Positions 11,173 to 23,810 of a stretch of 64,000 nt of DNA are shown here, piece by piece. Every line of letters starts with the position of its first letter. The first letter of the stretch is position 1. Origin of the DNA: Cryptomeria japonica (lineage: Eukaryota > Streptophyta > Pinopsida > Cupressales > Cupressaceae); NCBI RefSeq assembly GCF_030272615.1, contig NC_081406.1, positions 266,398,192 through 266,462,191 on the forward strand, written 5' to 3'. The translations under genes and the position numbers were made by a program. The notes under the pieces were generated by a model. That model was not told where the DNA came from. It ran no database searches and saw nothing but the letters and a program-made list of their open reading frames with translations.

Positions 11173-12695
11173 TGTGGGCATTACAATGGTTTGTTGGTAT
11201 GAGGATACTGAGAAGGCTGTTGGAGATTGATGATATAATTGATAAAGGATGATTACTATCTTAATAATATTATTTTGTCATTGATGTCAAGAAATTGATT
11301 TTTTGATTCAGTATGATGTTGTCATATCTTAAAAAGTATGTTTTGATGAGTATAAAGATGTCAGTAAGTGACACAGAAAGAATGTGAAAATGAAGGGGAG
11401 TAATAAATTATTCAATGGGCAACTATTACTAAGTTAGACGGTGATGAGATTATGTAATTTTGATTGCTTTGATATCCTATATATGTGTATTCAAAGACTG
11501 ATTAAGAAGGAGAAAAGATCTCATGCAATAGATGAGTAAAGGTTTGATACTGTTCTATTTTACCGAGCAAAGAGCCAGTTGGTAAACACCAAAGTTATCG
11601 TTGTCAATTAAAGAGGAAAGAAGTTACCGAGTGGCAAGCAAAGCTACCGAGTAAAGTTTAGAATTAACCGAGTATCAACCAAGCAGTAACAGAATGCATT
11701 GGATGAATAAATACATTATTAAATGAAGGATGCCAATGAGTTAGAGATTTATAGATGACTGGTATGTCGTGCAAGAAGTTTGTTAAGGATCAATGGCAAT
11801 GAAAGTTCAAGAGTTAGATCAATAGCATAGATTGAACGGTCTTAACCGTGCACAAGTACCAAGGAAGGAACACAAGTTCCAAGGCAAGATAAAACGTTTT
11901 TCAGTTCACAGGATTCAATGAAACTAATCAAGTTTGAAGATCTGATGGCAAAGGTTAATCATGGGAAATATGATTAAGGAGATTAAGCAGTTAGGAATTT
12001 CTTAAATAAGGAAAATTTGGTGAACAATACATGTGGGCAAAATAGAAGAACAGTGATGCTACTGAAGAGATTACCGAGTACAGAAGATTGAAGATCTGAT
12101 CGAAGAACAGATTGAGAAGCCCAGCAAGGATGGAGATAAGTCTTATGACAAGATTATTTTGAGCACATAGAGTCTGCTTTAGCATTTCAGATGTGAAGTT
12201 GCAGATATATTTTATTATTGTTATTTATTTTTGTAAGTGATAGAAAATCTCTTAACCGAGTGGACCTAACAGTCTTATTTCTAAATCCTCTAGCAAGGTA
12301 ACATTCTGAATGAGTGTTTGAAATCCTTTGACAAGGTCACTTCTAAATAAGTGCAAGATTCTAATAGATCTAAGGGAAATCCCTTGATCGGGTCACATCT
12401 AGCAATGTGTTTATGTAATCTGTAACAGGATTGGCTTTTAACCTAGCATACTCTAGAAGAGTATATTTTCTTTGTGGGTCTGAAATCCCATAGTGGTTTT
12501 TCCCTATTTGGGCTTCCATGTTAAATCTGGTGTTAAATGTGTTTTGATGTTGTAAGTTTATCAGTTTATGATTTTAAATGATTTACGGTCATAGTTGCAT
12601 ATCAAGTAAGTTCTACCAAGGTTGATTCAGAAAAGAATTTGCAATTGTGAGCTTATCTAATTCACCCCCCCTCCCCTCCTATCATCTAACTAACA
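11173..12695 (+). repeat. 5' LTR of the copia element
   Basis: Starts TGTGGGCATTACAATGG and ends CTAACTAACA. It holds a TATATATG stretch near 11478, several ACCGAG motifs, the block GAGCACATAGAGTCTGCTTT near 12158, a GTGGTTTTTCCC motif near 12493, and a C-rich run before the end. Confidence 0.95.
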
Positions 12696-12697
12696 AT

Positions 12698-12709
12698 TGG
12701 TATCAGAGC
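12698..12709 (+). other. Primer binding site, initiator-Met tRNA
   Basis: TGGTATCAGAGC two bases after the LTR end is an exact match to the plant initiator-Met primer site. Confidence 0.93.
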
Positions 12710-12818
12710 TTAGTCCTCTAAAAGAAAATTTTAAAGGAACTTGAGGCAAGATCTGAAGATTTATAAAAGGGATGCACCAAAGTTGAACAAGTCAAGTTTC
12801 TCCACATGGTAGAAAAGG

Positions 12819-13724
12819 ATGAAGTTGCACTTATCAGGAATTGGAGAATATGCAACATATTATCTGGAGAATGATTACACTGCACCTAGCACCTACCCTA
12901 TGACAATGGAAGAAATAAAGGCAAAGAAAGAACATATTCAAGCTATTATTGAAATAACATCAGCATTGATCGACTCAGAGTTTAATGATCTAGAAGGTTG
13001 TAATGATGCCAAAGCTATGTGGAATATTCTTATATCTGTGTATGGTGGTGATGAACATGTTCAAAGAGAAAAAGTAGATAGTCTAAGAGGATAAATTGAA
13101 TCCATGAGAATGAATGAAGGTGAGAACATAATCCAATATAGTACAAGGTTAAAGGAAACTGTCAATCAAATCAAAGGAGCAGGAGGAACTATTGAAGAAA
13201 AGGATGTAACAAGTAAGTTGTTGAGAACACTTCTACCTGCTTATGTCATTCGTGTCTCTGCAATAAATGAATTAAGGTTTGTACCAAACATGTGAGTCTC
13301 TTTGGATGCTACTATCGGTAAGCTACATGCTTTTGAGTTAAGTAATTTTGATAATAGTGGGTCTCTGATAAACAAAGTTGAATCTGCATTCAGTTCTTTT
13401 CATCTTGGTGAATCTAATTATTACAATGATAGAATGTATAAGTATACTGAAGGAAATCATAGTGGAGCAAGTGAGAGATTTCGCAAAAACATGGAAGAAG
13501 TACACAAACTATATGAGGAAATCAGAAAGCAAGAAGAGTTTGAAGCATTATTGGCCAGAAGGTTACCTAGAGGCAAAGGTAAGTATAAAGGAAAGTTACT
13601 TTTGAAATGTTTTAACTATGATAAAATTGGACATATGGCTTCTAACTATCCTGACAAAGAATCTAGTGAAAAGAGAGAATACCGAGATGACAGACAGAAA
13701 GACAACCAATACAGAGGACACTGA
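12819..13724 (+). pseudogene. Copia Gag, broken
   Basis: Frame starting at 12819 with stops at 13092 and 13293 and ending at 13722. The capsid region contains NDLEGCNDAKAMWNILISVYGG and MRMNEGENIIQYSTRLKETV, the usual copia gag pattern (W..L...YGG; E.I..Y..RL). The nucleocapsid knuckle reads CFNYDKIGHMASNYP: the second and fourth Cys of the CCHC motif are Tyr (TAT at 13617 and 13647), so zinc binding would be lost even without the stops. Confidence 0.88.
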
Positions 13725-13739
13725 GACTTCAGAAGGAGA

Positions 13740-14180
13740 GATAGAAAGACATGCCTAGTAGCTGATGAGGAGTCCAATGATGATAAATCTGATGAGACTA
13801 AGATAGAGGAAGTTGTATATGTGGCTATCAAAGATGGATAAGATGAAGAAAGGTATGAAGAAAAAACCTTAATATCACACATAAATAATAATGATTCTTG
13901 GATCATAGATAGTGGATGCTCACATCACATGATAGGTGATAAACACAAGTTTGTTAAATTAGAAGATTATGATGGAGGTTATGTAAGATTTGGTAATGAT
14001 GCACCATGTCTGGTGAAAGGTAAAGGTTCTATCACACTTCTTGACAATGCTAAATGTGATGATGTATTTTGGGTTGAAGGTCTAAAATACAATTTGTTGA
14101 GTGTAGCATAGCTAAACAATACAGGATACTGAATAGAATTTCAAAAAGGAATTATCAAAGTTCATGACAAACATGGAAAG
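13740..14180 (+). pseudogene. Copia aspartic protease region
   Basis: Same frame as gag after stops at 13722 and 13839. The active site WIIDSGCSHHM is intact at about 13899-13931 (DSG triplet). VRFGNDAPCLVKGKGSI and VFWVEGLKYNLLSVA follow, then stops at 14109 and 14133. This order is standard for copia polyproteins. Confidence 0.88.
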
Positions 14181-15098
14181 TTGGCTGCTACCGGGACTCA
14201 AACAAGAGGTAATACATTTCATCTTGACTCAACTCTAAACAATTGTCTGTATGCAAAAATAGAAGATACCTGGTTATGGCATAAAAGTTTTTGTCATGTA
14301 AATTTTGTTAACCTGATCAAAATAAGTAAGAAACACCGAGTAAGAGGTCTACCGAGCTTGGAAAAACCTAAGAATGCTATGTGTCAAGGATGCCAGATGG
14401 GTAAGATGACAAAATCAAGCTTTACAAGTACGTCTTACACTTCTAAAGGAATTTTAGATCTTGTGCACACTAATCTTTGCAGTCCTATGAAAGTTCAAAG
14501 TTATTATGGAGATAAATACTTCATGTTATTTGTGGATGATTACTCAAGGATGATGTCAGTTATGTTTTTAAAAGAGAAATCAGAAGCCTTTCAAATGTTC
14601 AAATGGTATAAGGCAAGAGTTGAAAATGAAACATGAAGACAGTTGAAATGTCTAAGATCTGATAGAGGAGGAGAATTCATTTCAGATGAATTTAACTTAT
14701 TTTCCAATGATCATGGTATAAAGAGACAAGTGTCTGCACCGAGGACACCATAGCAAAATGGGATAGCTGAAAGAAGAAACAAATCTATTGTAGATTGTGC
14801 CAAAATATTGATGATAGAAAAGAGAGTACCTCAAACATTTTGGAGAGAAGCAATAAGCACTGCAGTTTACACCCTGAACCGAGTACAACTGAAGAAAGGA
14901 ACTATAAAGACACCGTATGAAATCTGGTAAGACAAGAAACCAAATGTAAGCTATTTTAAAACATTTGGAAGTAGATGTTATATTCACAAAGATGACAGAA
15001 ATGGAAAATTTGATCAGAAAAGTGAGGAAGGAACATTTCTTGGTTATTCCTCTAGGAGTAAAGCATTTAAATGTCTGATCAAATCATCTAATAAAATA
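14181..15098 (+). pseudogene. Copia integrase, broken
   Basis: The zinc-binding HHCC set is present: WLWHKSFCHVNF followed by AMCQGCQMGK. In the catalytic core the first Asp of the usual HTDLCGPM motif is Asn (HTNLCSPM, AAT at 14472-14474). LRSDRGGEF keeps the second Asp and NGIAERRN keeps the Glu. Stops lie at 14634, within TP-stop-QNG near 14751, and after EIW near 14928. FLGYSSRSKAFKCL ends the domain. Confidence 0.9.
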
Positions 15099-16065
15099 GT
15101 GGAAAGTGCAAATGTGAAAATTGATGAATTTTCAGAAAGGAATGATGAAGGGAACTCCAAAGAACCAAAAGATTATGAAGAGTTTGTATATGTACAACCG
15201 AGCAGTCCTACCGAGAAAGTCAATGAAGAAAATGAAGAAAATACTCAGTTACCAAGTGATGAAGAAGATCATACAGAGCCTACCGAGCCTATATTAGCAA
15301 AATATGTTAGAAGAAATCATGCATCAAGTTAGATTATAGGAGATAAGGATGACCCAGTTATGACAAGGAACAAACTGAGACAGAACACATGTTTGATATC
15401 CGAGTTTGAACCGAGGATAGTAAAAGAGGCATTAACCAATGAAGATTGGGTGAATGCTATGACAGAAGAGATTGAACAAATCAAGAAAAATGAAACATGG
15501 ACACTGGTCCCAAGACCGAAAGAGAAAAATGTAATCGGTACAAAGTGGATTTTCATAAATAAGCTAAATGAAAAAGGTGAGGTCATTTGGAATATAGCAA
15601 GATTAGTTTGCAAAGGTTATGCTCAAGAAGAAGGAATAGACTATGGTGAGACTTTTGCACCTGTGGCAAGACTTGAGGGAGTAAGAACATTGTTGGCATC
15701 TGCTGCTTACAAAAATTTCAAGGTATATCAAATGGATGTTAAATCTGCATTTTTGAATGGTATACTAGAAGAAGAAGTTTATATTGAATAGCCTGAAGGA
15801 TTTTTTGAAGAGAAGAATAAAGATCAAGTATGTAAGTTGAACAAAGCTTTATATGGCCTAAAGCAAGCACCTAGAGCATGGTATGAAAGGTTACACTCTT
15901 ACTTAATAAAGATTGGATTTATAAGGACTAGTGAAAATTAGCAACATGTATATGAAGAATGATAAGGAGAATGGAATACTGATGTCAGTTATATTTGTTG
16001 ATGATATTATTTTTTGTGGAAATGATTCTTTATGCAAGAACGTTGGAAATGAAATGTGCAAATAA
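15099..16065 (+). pseudogene. Copia reverse transcriptase, frameshifted
   Basis: After an acidic Glu-rich linker (15099-15329) and a stop, the polymerase begins at 15360: [66 protein letters not shown], then a CAG-to-TAG-type stop at 15789 and ALYGLKQAPRAWYERL. An extra T near 15938 shifts the frame; in the new frame SVIFVDDIIFCGND gives the catalytic Asp pair. A further TAA sits at 16063. Confidence 0.92.
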
Positions 16066-16071
16066 TTTGAG

Positions 16072-16947
16072 ATGTCATTAATCGGTGAAATAAATTATTT
16101 TATAGGTTTACAAATTCTGCAAATGCGACATGGGATTTTCATTACTCAATCCAAATATATAAAGGAAATCCTGAAAAAATTTGGAATGGAGGATTCTAAA
16201 CCTGTAAGTACTCCTATGACTACTAATTGTAAACTATCAAAGAATGATGAATCTGCATCTATTGATGAGACACTTTACCAATCTATGATTGGAAAGTTGC
16301 AATATGTAGTTCACAGCAGGCCTGATATAGCACATGCAATAGGTATAGTTGCTAGATTTTCTGCAAATCCCAAAGAAACCCATATGACAGCAATCAAGAG
16401 AATTTTCAAATACTCGATAGGCACTGAAGATTATGGTTTACTATATAAAAAGAGGAATGATTTTGACTTAAAAGTCTATACTGATGCTAATTGGGCAGGA
16501 AATATTGATGACAGGAAAAGCACAAGCGATGGAGCTTTCTTTTTGGGAGAAAGACTAGTGAGTTGGCTTAGCAAGAAACAAGGATGCATTTCACAGTCAA
16601 CAGTTGAAGCTGAATATGTCATTGTAGCATTGAATTGTACCAATATAGCATGGATCAAACAACTGTTGGAAGGTATGAATGAGACAGATACCGAGTCAGT
16701 AACTATATTTTGTGATAATACTAGTGCTATTAACATTTCAAAGAACCCGATAATGCACTCTAAGACAAAGCATATCTCTATAAAGTATCATTATCTAAAA
16801 GAAGAAGTTCAAGAAAAGAAAGTTGTGCTGGAGTATGTTAGCACAAAGGAACAAACAGCAGACATCTTCACAAAGCCATTGCCAAGGGACACTTTTGAGT
16901 ATCTCAGAAGCAAGTTAGGGGTCCTACCCCTATCTACTACTCACTGA
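16072..16947 (+). pseudogene. Copia reverse transcriptase end and RNase H
   Basis: A 291-codon open stretch. It starts with INYFIGLQILQ of the reverse transcriptase thumb and continues TPMTTNCKLSKND, MIGKLQYVVHSRPDIA and FKYSIGTEDYGLLY. The RNase H block has YTDANWAGNIDDRKSTSDG, SWLSKKQGCISQSTVEAEY, IFCDNTSAINI, HSKTKHISIKYHYLKEEV and the C-terminal ADIFTKPLPRDTFEYLRSKL. It is the longest intact pol piece of the element. It is read in a different frame from the upstream part. Confidence 0.93.
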
Positions 16948-17305
16948 CAGAGTTCGGTGAAAGCATCAATTCTATGACTCTACAGAATACTATTTGTGAG
17001 TTGATGTTGATTTACACACTTTAGGAGGGTTTTCTAAAGTTGTGCAGGAATTAGTGAATGAAGACAAGCTGCTTTGATCAAGACTAAGATGATACATTTG
17101 TATATGTTTTAATTACAAGGAAATTACTTCACAGGGGAAGTAATCATGAATTGGTTTTACTTTGGGCATTGTTGTCAAAGGGGGAGAAGACTAATGACTG
17201 GGGGAGAAAATTTCAGGAGAAGTTTACAGCTCAAGGATAACAGGAGAAGAATTACAGTAGTCTGAATCAATTGGAATAAATCAAGTTGGTATTGCCATCA
17301 ATGCC

Positions 17306-17316
17306 AAAGGGGGAGA
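17306..17316 (+). other. Polypurine tract of the copia element
   Basis: AAAGGGGGAGA just before the 3' LTR. The preceding bases GCCATCAATGCC are part of a pre-PPT motif also found in the short element at 28590. Confidence 0.9.
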
Positions 17317-17317
17317 T

Positions 17318-18826
17318 TGTTGGCATTACAATGGTTTTTTGGTATGAGGATATTGAAAAGGTTGTTGGAGATTGATGATATAATTGATAAAGGATGATTA
17401 CTGTCTTAATAATATTATTTTGTCATTGATGCCAAGAAATTGATTTTCTGATTCAGTGTGATGTTGCCATATCTTAAAAAGTATATTTTGATGAGTATAA
17501 AGATGTCGGTAAGTGACATAGAAAGAATGTGAAAATGAAGGGGAGTAATAAGTTATTCAATGGGCAACTATTACCAAGTTAGACTGTGATGAGATTATGT
17601 AATTTTGATTGTTTTGATATCCTATATATGTGTATTCAAAGATTGATTAAGAAGGAGAAAAGATCTCATGCAATAGATGAGCAAAGGTTTGATACTGTTC
17701 TATTTTACCGAGCAAAGAGCCAGTCGGTAAACACCAAAGTTATCACTGTCAGTTAAAGAGGAAAGAAGTTACCGAGTGGCAAGCAAAGCTACCAAGTAAA
17801 GTTCAGAATCAACCGAGTATCAACCAAGCAGTAACAGAATGCATTGGATGAATAAATACATTATTAAATGAAGGATGCCAATGAGCTAGAGATTTATAGA
17901 TGATTGGTATGTCGTGCAAGAATTTTGTTAAGGATCAACGGCAATGAAAATTCAAGAGTTAGATCAACAACACATATTGAACGGTCTTAACTGTGCACAA
18001 GTACCAAGGAAGGAATACAAGTTCCAAGGCAAGATAAAACATTTTTCAGTTCGAAGGATTCAATGAAACTAATCAATTTTGAAGATCTAATGGCTAAGGT
18101 TAATCATGGGATATGTGATTAAGGAGATTAAGCAGTTAGGAATTGCTTAAATAAGGAAAAGTTTGTGAAAAATACATGCGGGCAAAATAGAAGAACAGTG
18201 ATGCTACTGAAGGGATTACCGAGTACAAAAGATTGAAGATCTAATCGAAGAATAGGTTGAGAAGCCCACCAAGGATGGAGATAAGTCTTATGACAAGATT
18301 ATTTTGAGCACATAGAGTCTGCTTTAGCATTTCAGATGTGAAGTTGCAGATATATTTTATTACTGTTATTTATTTTTGTAAGTGACAGGAAATCTCTTAA
18401 CCGAGTGGACCTAACAGTCTTATTTCTAAATCCTCTAGCAAGGTAACATTCTGAATGAGTGTTTGAAATCCTTTGACAAGGTCACTTCTAACAAAGTGCA
18501 AGATTCTAATAGATTTGAGGGAAATCCCTTGACCGGGTCACATCTAGCAATGTGTTTATGTAATCTGTAACAGGATTGGCTTTTAACCGAGCATACTCTA
18601 GAAGAGTATATTTTCTTTGTGGGTCCAAAATCCCACAATGGTTTTTCCCTATTTGGGTTTCCATGTTAAATCTGGTGTTAAATGTGTTTTGATGTTTTAA
18701 GTTTATGAGTTTGAATGATTTACAGTCATAGTTGCATATCAAGTAAGTTCTATCAAGGTTGATTCATAAAAGAATTTGCAATTGTGAGCTTATCTGATTC
18801 ACCCCCCCCCTGTCATCTAACTAACA
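17318..18826 (+). repeat. 3' LTR of the copia element
   Basis: Starts TGTTGGCATTACAATGG and ends CTAACTAACA after a run of nine to ten C. Colinear with the 5' LTR with scattered substitutions. Confidence 0.95.
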
Positions 18827-18831
18827 GAAAC
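18827..18831. repeat. Target site duplication GAAAC, right copy
   Basis: Identical to 11168-11172. Confidence 0.93.
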
Positions 18832-19194
18832 TTAAACGAAATAATCTATTGAGAAAATAAAAGAATATGCTTTCTAATTCAAAATTTGTGGTTTGTTTTT
18901 TATTCTTGTTTTTATACTCTTTGTAACTTACTAAGCAATAATCCAGTGACCCTTGAGTGATTTTGTCCACCCAATTGATTCTAAACTTGGCCACCCTCAC
19001 AACTTCTTTCAATTTATTCACAACATCTTCTAGGGCAGCCACAATCTTGTTTGTTTGTTCTACTCATTCTTGCAACTTCCCTTTCCTCCTAAGACATTTG
19101 GTATACTTGCAAGGCCAAGAAAAAAAATTACTAACATAAAATCAATCCTTAGAAATTTATCATCTAATTAGATTTTACCTTCCCCGAGAGTTTG

Positions 19195-20110
19195 GCCTAT
19201 TTTGGGATTTCAAGTTTGTAGGAACCTGGGAACTGAAAAATAAGGTGGGTTTTGGGAGGATGGTTACTCTCAAGATTTTGTCTTCTTTTCCACTTGGGGT
19301 ACAAGATCCCAAGATGATAAGTCTATCGCTCCAATTTTGGGGTCAGGGGATTAAATCCTCATGAGTGACCAACATTGAGAGTCTTCAGTCTTTATAATTA
19401 TTGGGGTTCAAAATTCCAAAGAAGACCTTCTTTTATATGAGTAAGAACCCCAAGAAGTAGAGTTTTGGGTTCTCTAAGACTCATTGGACCTTGGTCTTCA
19501 TCATCCTTTGGATCCCAAAATTCTAGAAGATATTAAGTTTCTACTAAGTGTCGGTTTTGAGATTTTGGGAATCCAAAAACTAAATGATCCCATGTTCTTG
19601 GATTGCCTCAAAGTTTGAAGTCTTGAAAGGATTTTTTGTTTAGTTCAACTCTAGAGTTTGGCGAACCAAGATTTTTCAAGAAAAAAGATTAAATTTTGAC
19701 GGATTCATGGGGTCCAAAATCCTAAATTAAAGTTTCTCTTTAAAATTGATTGTGGGCTTCAAGGTTTTGGGCATTCGAGAACTAAGATAACCTAAGTCTT
19801 TAGTCACCTTGGAGTCATAGATCCCAAAATGATATTTTCTTAAGGCAACATTTGGACTTTTGAGTTTTGGGAACTTGGCATTGTTGTATTTATTGTTTGT
19901 TGGGTTCTCCAAAATTTGAAATCCCAAAATATTAAGGCATAAACAATACTTTTGATTCTTTGAGACACAAGATCCCAAAGCATGTCTTTTAATACTTCAT
20001 CGATTAAGACTAGTGTGATCTTGAGGATTCAGGATCCGAATGGTTTTTGTTCTTTGAGGCATGAGGTTTGTCAAGGCTCCTAGTGTCCAAGGTTCTGAAG
20101 TGAGGACTAT
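19195..20110. repeat. Irregular TTTTGGG / CCCAAAA repeat field
   Basis: About twelve degenerate occurrences of TTTTGGGA or its complement (GATCCCAAAAT) every 40-110 bases, embedded in GA/TC-rich sequence. No coding frame of interest. It looks like an ancient, strongly diverged tandem array, possibly from an untranslated region of a retroelement. Confidence 0.5.
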
Positions 20111-20119
20111 TTACAACAC

Positions 20120-23100
20120 TTGGCATAGAAAGGAAAACCTTAAAGATTAATCTCTTGATACAGAAAGGTTAGGGCACACCAACACAATGTGGGGGCTTAG
20201 ATTTTTTACTAATCATTCATGATTTTGAGGGCTCAATTATCATGACAAGAGTGGGATTGAAGGTCCAGGGCACAAATAGCGGACTGAGATCCAAATTTTG
20301 AATCCTTAAGGGTAAAATCCTTATTCCTAAACTATGAAAGCCATAAAACCCTAACCTAAGCAGAGCAAACCAAATAAACAGAAAGAATGAAACAAGAAAG
20401 CAAGAACACAAAAGAAACAATTAAAGAAATGGAGAAATGGAGAAATAATTGACCTTTGGAACACAAGAACAAAGAACAAAGGAAGGGCACACCATAAAAT
20501 AAAATCTGCAATGGTTGAGCATTCAAATTGAGCTAGGATCATGCCAATAACTAGTCGCAAAAAAGTTGTCAATTGGGGTACTCATGGGCTCTCTAAATAT
20601 AGGGTGAGTTCAAAATGAGCCAAATTTAGGCTTAAATACTCACCTTTTCAATGTCATTAGTGCAGCCATATTGGTTCAAGATACACGAGGTTGCAGAGTC
20701 AAGAGTTTTGAAGGCCAACACACAAGCACAATGGGAATCAAGGTTTGGGGAACTGGGAAGAACAAGAACCAAACTCTAGAAATTCTTGAGAATTTGAAAT
20801 CCCAAAAAACAACACAAAGAAAGGAGAAAGTTGGGGTCACAAGACCTGAAAGAACCTTAGGTTCCTTCAGTGTCTAAAACCCTAAACAAAAAGAGAAAAA
20901 AAAGAAAACAAGGGAAAACCAAGAGAAAGAAAAGGAAACAAAGGATAAAAAGCAAAGGAAAGAAAGGGGACCTTATTTTGTCAAAAAAAATGTAGGGATG
21001 AGTATGCAGGGCATAACAATTCTATAAAATGTGAAGGCATTTTCATGTGTAGGTGTTGTGTAGCTATGGAGAGAATATGTTTGTAAAGAGAAACTCTATA
21101 AAATTTGTAATCTTTTTTCAAAGGATAATAGAGATCTGAAGTATTGTTCAAATATGCTTATTGTAATGAATTTCTTCTAAAATAATGATATGAATAAAAA
21201 CTTCTAAATTTGGTTCTCCTACTTAATATTGTGTGTTCTTTGAAAGAAGTATAAATTTGAAGAAAAATAAAGAAATTTTATTTGCACATTTGTTGCAAGA
21301 TTTGCAAATTTAATTAGTCCATCTTTGAAGAGGGTGTTAAATATTTTTAAACATTGATTGGAGTGTGCATTGTTTGTAGAAGATTAGTAAGTAGAATCAC
21401 TTTCAACAAATCAAATTGTGGGTTTAAATCATTGTAAAGTAGCGACATATTGTTGCTCAACCCTAGAGACCAATTTTGTTAAAGTACAAGATTAAATCAA
21501 GTTCTAGACTCTTTGATCTTAGAATATAGGCACTAATTTTTCCAACACTCTTATCCACATAAATATTTAGAATGAAAAATCACACTTTAGTGTTGCATGT
21601 TATAGTTTAGACTTTTCCATTATACGTGAATCCAATATTATAAATCTACTAAATCCTTAGAGAGGTTATTATTATTGTTTATTTCTAGAGAATTTTTGTA
21701 TGGTGATGTTATATTAATGTCCAATAATTAAGGGTAATAGTAAAATTGATATTGTGAAATTGTTTTAAAATCCTTGTTTAAATACATGAACAAACTATCT
21801 ATTATTTAAATCCAATAATATTTGATGTGCAGTTCCCTAGATTTTGTAGAGCTTGAAGTGCTAGAGAGAGGTATCCATCTATCATTCATTGTCTTGTCTT
21901 CTTAGTATCTTGGACATAAATATTGAGAACTTCTCAAAGATCATTAATAACAGGTTGGAGAACCAACACGACACATTCATAAACTTGTATGTAATTATTA
22001 GAGACTATGAGACTACTATGGATAAGGACCTCAATAGAAAGTTAGCGAATTTTTCCTTAGGTTGTACTCAATCCTATAAAAGATGAATTATCACCTACCT
22101 AACATATAAATTCAAAGGTTTTTGTGGGTAATTTCATCTCATCTATCTTAGAAAAATAATGTTCCAAAAGTACAATGCATTTGCAGACTTGTGCATGATG
22201 CTTAGAGACTATGAGACTAATATGGATAAGGTTATCAAAGGCCTCTACAACTCCAACACAATAATAAAATCACAAAATCCTATAAGAAACCATTTTCAAC
22301 CAATAACAATTAATGAAAGAGATTGAAAACAATATCCATAACCATCCCCCATCATCCACCACATCTCCTCTCATACCATCATCCCCTTCTTTTATTGTAG
22401 TCTCTCATTGACGTGGCCCCCTCATCAATTTACTAAACTTTTGGATTCATATTCAATGCTCATAGCTCAATCATTTCATAAAACCTTCTACAACTTCCTC
22501 TTATTTGACCTCTAGATGCCTCTCTTCTTCCTAGGAACTATGACGGCAATGCATTTTCCAATAGTATAGGGTCCCCAACCATGACACTAAAAGATGTATA
22601 GATTTGAAGCATAAGATATAAAATTAATAGATAATAACCCCATTAATCTTAATGGCATCAATGGCAAAGGTAACTCTTCCATACTACTACACCACCAAAA
22701 TCTCTAAATATTCACAATCCTCCTTCCTTTCTACTTAAACAATATTAACCATATAGATAACCCATCTTCTCTAACTAATGACATGATGCTTTCATTTAAG
22801 GACATGATTAACATGATAGAGGAACAAATAAATGATGAGGATTATACATCTCCTAGTTCATCCACAAACATTCTTGTGATCACATTTATAGATGACAAAA
22901 GATTAGATACAATTATCATAGACCCTTGTACATTGTTGGTATTCATAAAATATTCTTTGAGAGGATTTTAATGGATCCTACATGCTTTTTCAATAACATC
23001 ACAAAGGATTACTTCTAAATATTCAAGTTCATCATGAATCATATCCTAACTTGGGTGTAGCCATGATATGTACAATAAGACAAATGTAGAAACATTAGGA

Positions 23101-23810
23101 AGTATTATTCAAGACATTGTGATTGTTCCTATGACTATGGAGGTCCTCTTTCACATTACATTTTTTATATACTTTTACATTCTTCTAGGAGGGCCATGGT
23201 TGCAAGCATACAAAGTCATTCCATCAATCATACACCATATCTTATGTTTCTTGATAGAGATATAATACTAAAAAAACTTAATCCAACTTTAAGCCTATTT
23301 TCATCATAGATCATTTCATTCATAATCCTATGAGTGCTCCTCATCACCAACATGACATGATGTTTAATGAATACACAAACATAGTGATCCTAACTATAGA
23401 AATGTTAACTCTCCAAACATTAATTTAACCACACCTATAATTGGCTACAATATCACAATAAATCATACACCTAACATTTGTCATCCTTCTTCACCATATC
23501 CCCATTCCTTGTCCATTGACCCTTATCATTTGCATCAACCTAAGGGCCGCCCTTATCCTCCCATAGTTCATTCTTAATTTTAGGTAGAGGCTTGCACCCA
23601 ACCTCTTTCACATCCCCTTACCTCCTCACTAATCAATGACTCCATTGTCATATTATAAAAATTATTCACAACATTCTCCTACCTACCCCACCTTAGTTTT
23701 GTTCTCATCCTCCTACTAGACCACCCCTCATGATTCATCTTATTCCCCCATCACATTCACCCCCTCCCACTACCAATCCATCTATATCCAAGAGGCCCTT
23801 CCTTTTACCT
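20120..23810. other. Long stretch without a recognised gene
   Basis: AT-rich, with an A/G-rich run near 20880-20970 and pyrimidine-rich Ser/Pro/His-type frames around 22300-23780 resembling decayed gag linker sequence. Short frames at 20671, 21889, 22783 and 23068 have no motif I can name. Confidence 0.5.

Larger units (their letters stand above)
11173..18826 (+). mobile_element. Full-length Ty1/copia retrotransposon, degraded
   Basis: A 7.65-kb plus-strand element with LTRs 11173-12695 and 17318-18826, PBS at 12698, PPT at 17306 and GAAAC duplications. Domain order is gag, protease, integrase, reverse transcriptase, RNase H, the copia order. From 12819 to about 15937 one reading frame carries everything, broken only by stops; after a single-base insertion near 15938 the frame moves to +1. 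The LTRs are long and clearly alike, so this insertion is fairly recent compared with most of the window. The family fits the long-LTR copia groups (Tork/Angela-like); the exact clade is not assigned. Confidence 0.96.

Noticed and set aside
15329-15613. 94-codon minus-strand frame
   Set aside because: Shadow of the copia polymerase region read on the opposite strand.
16476-16736. 86-codon minus-strand frame
   Set aside because: Shadow of the copia RNase H coding stretch.
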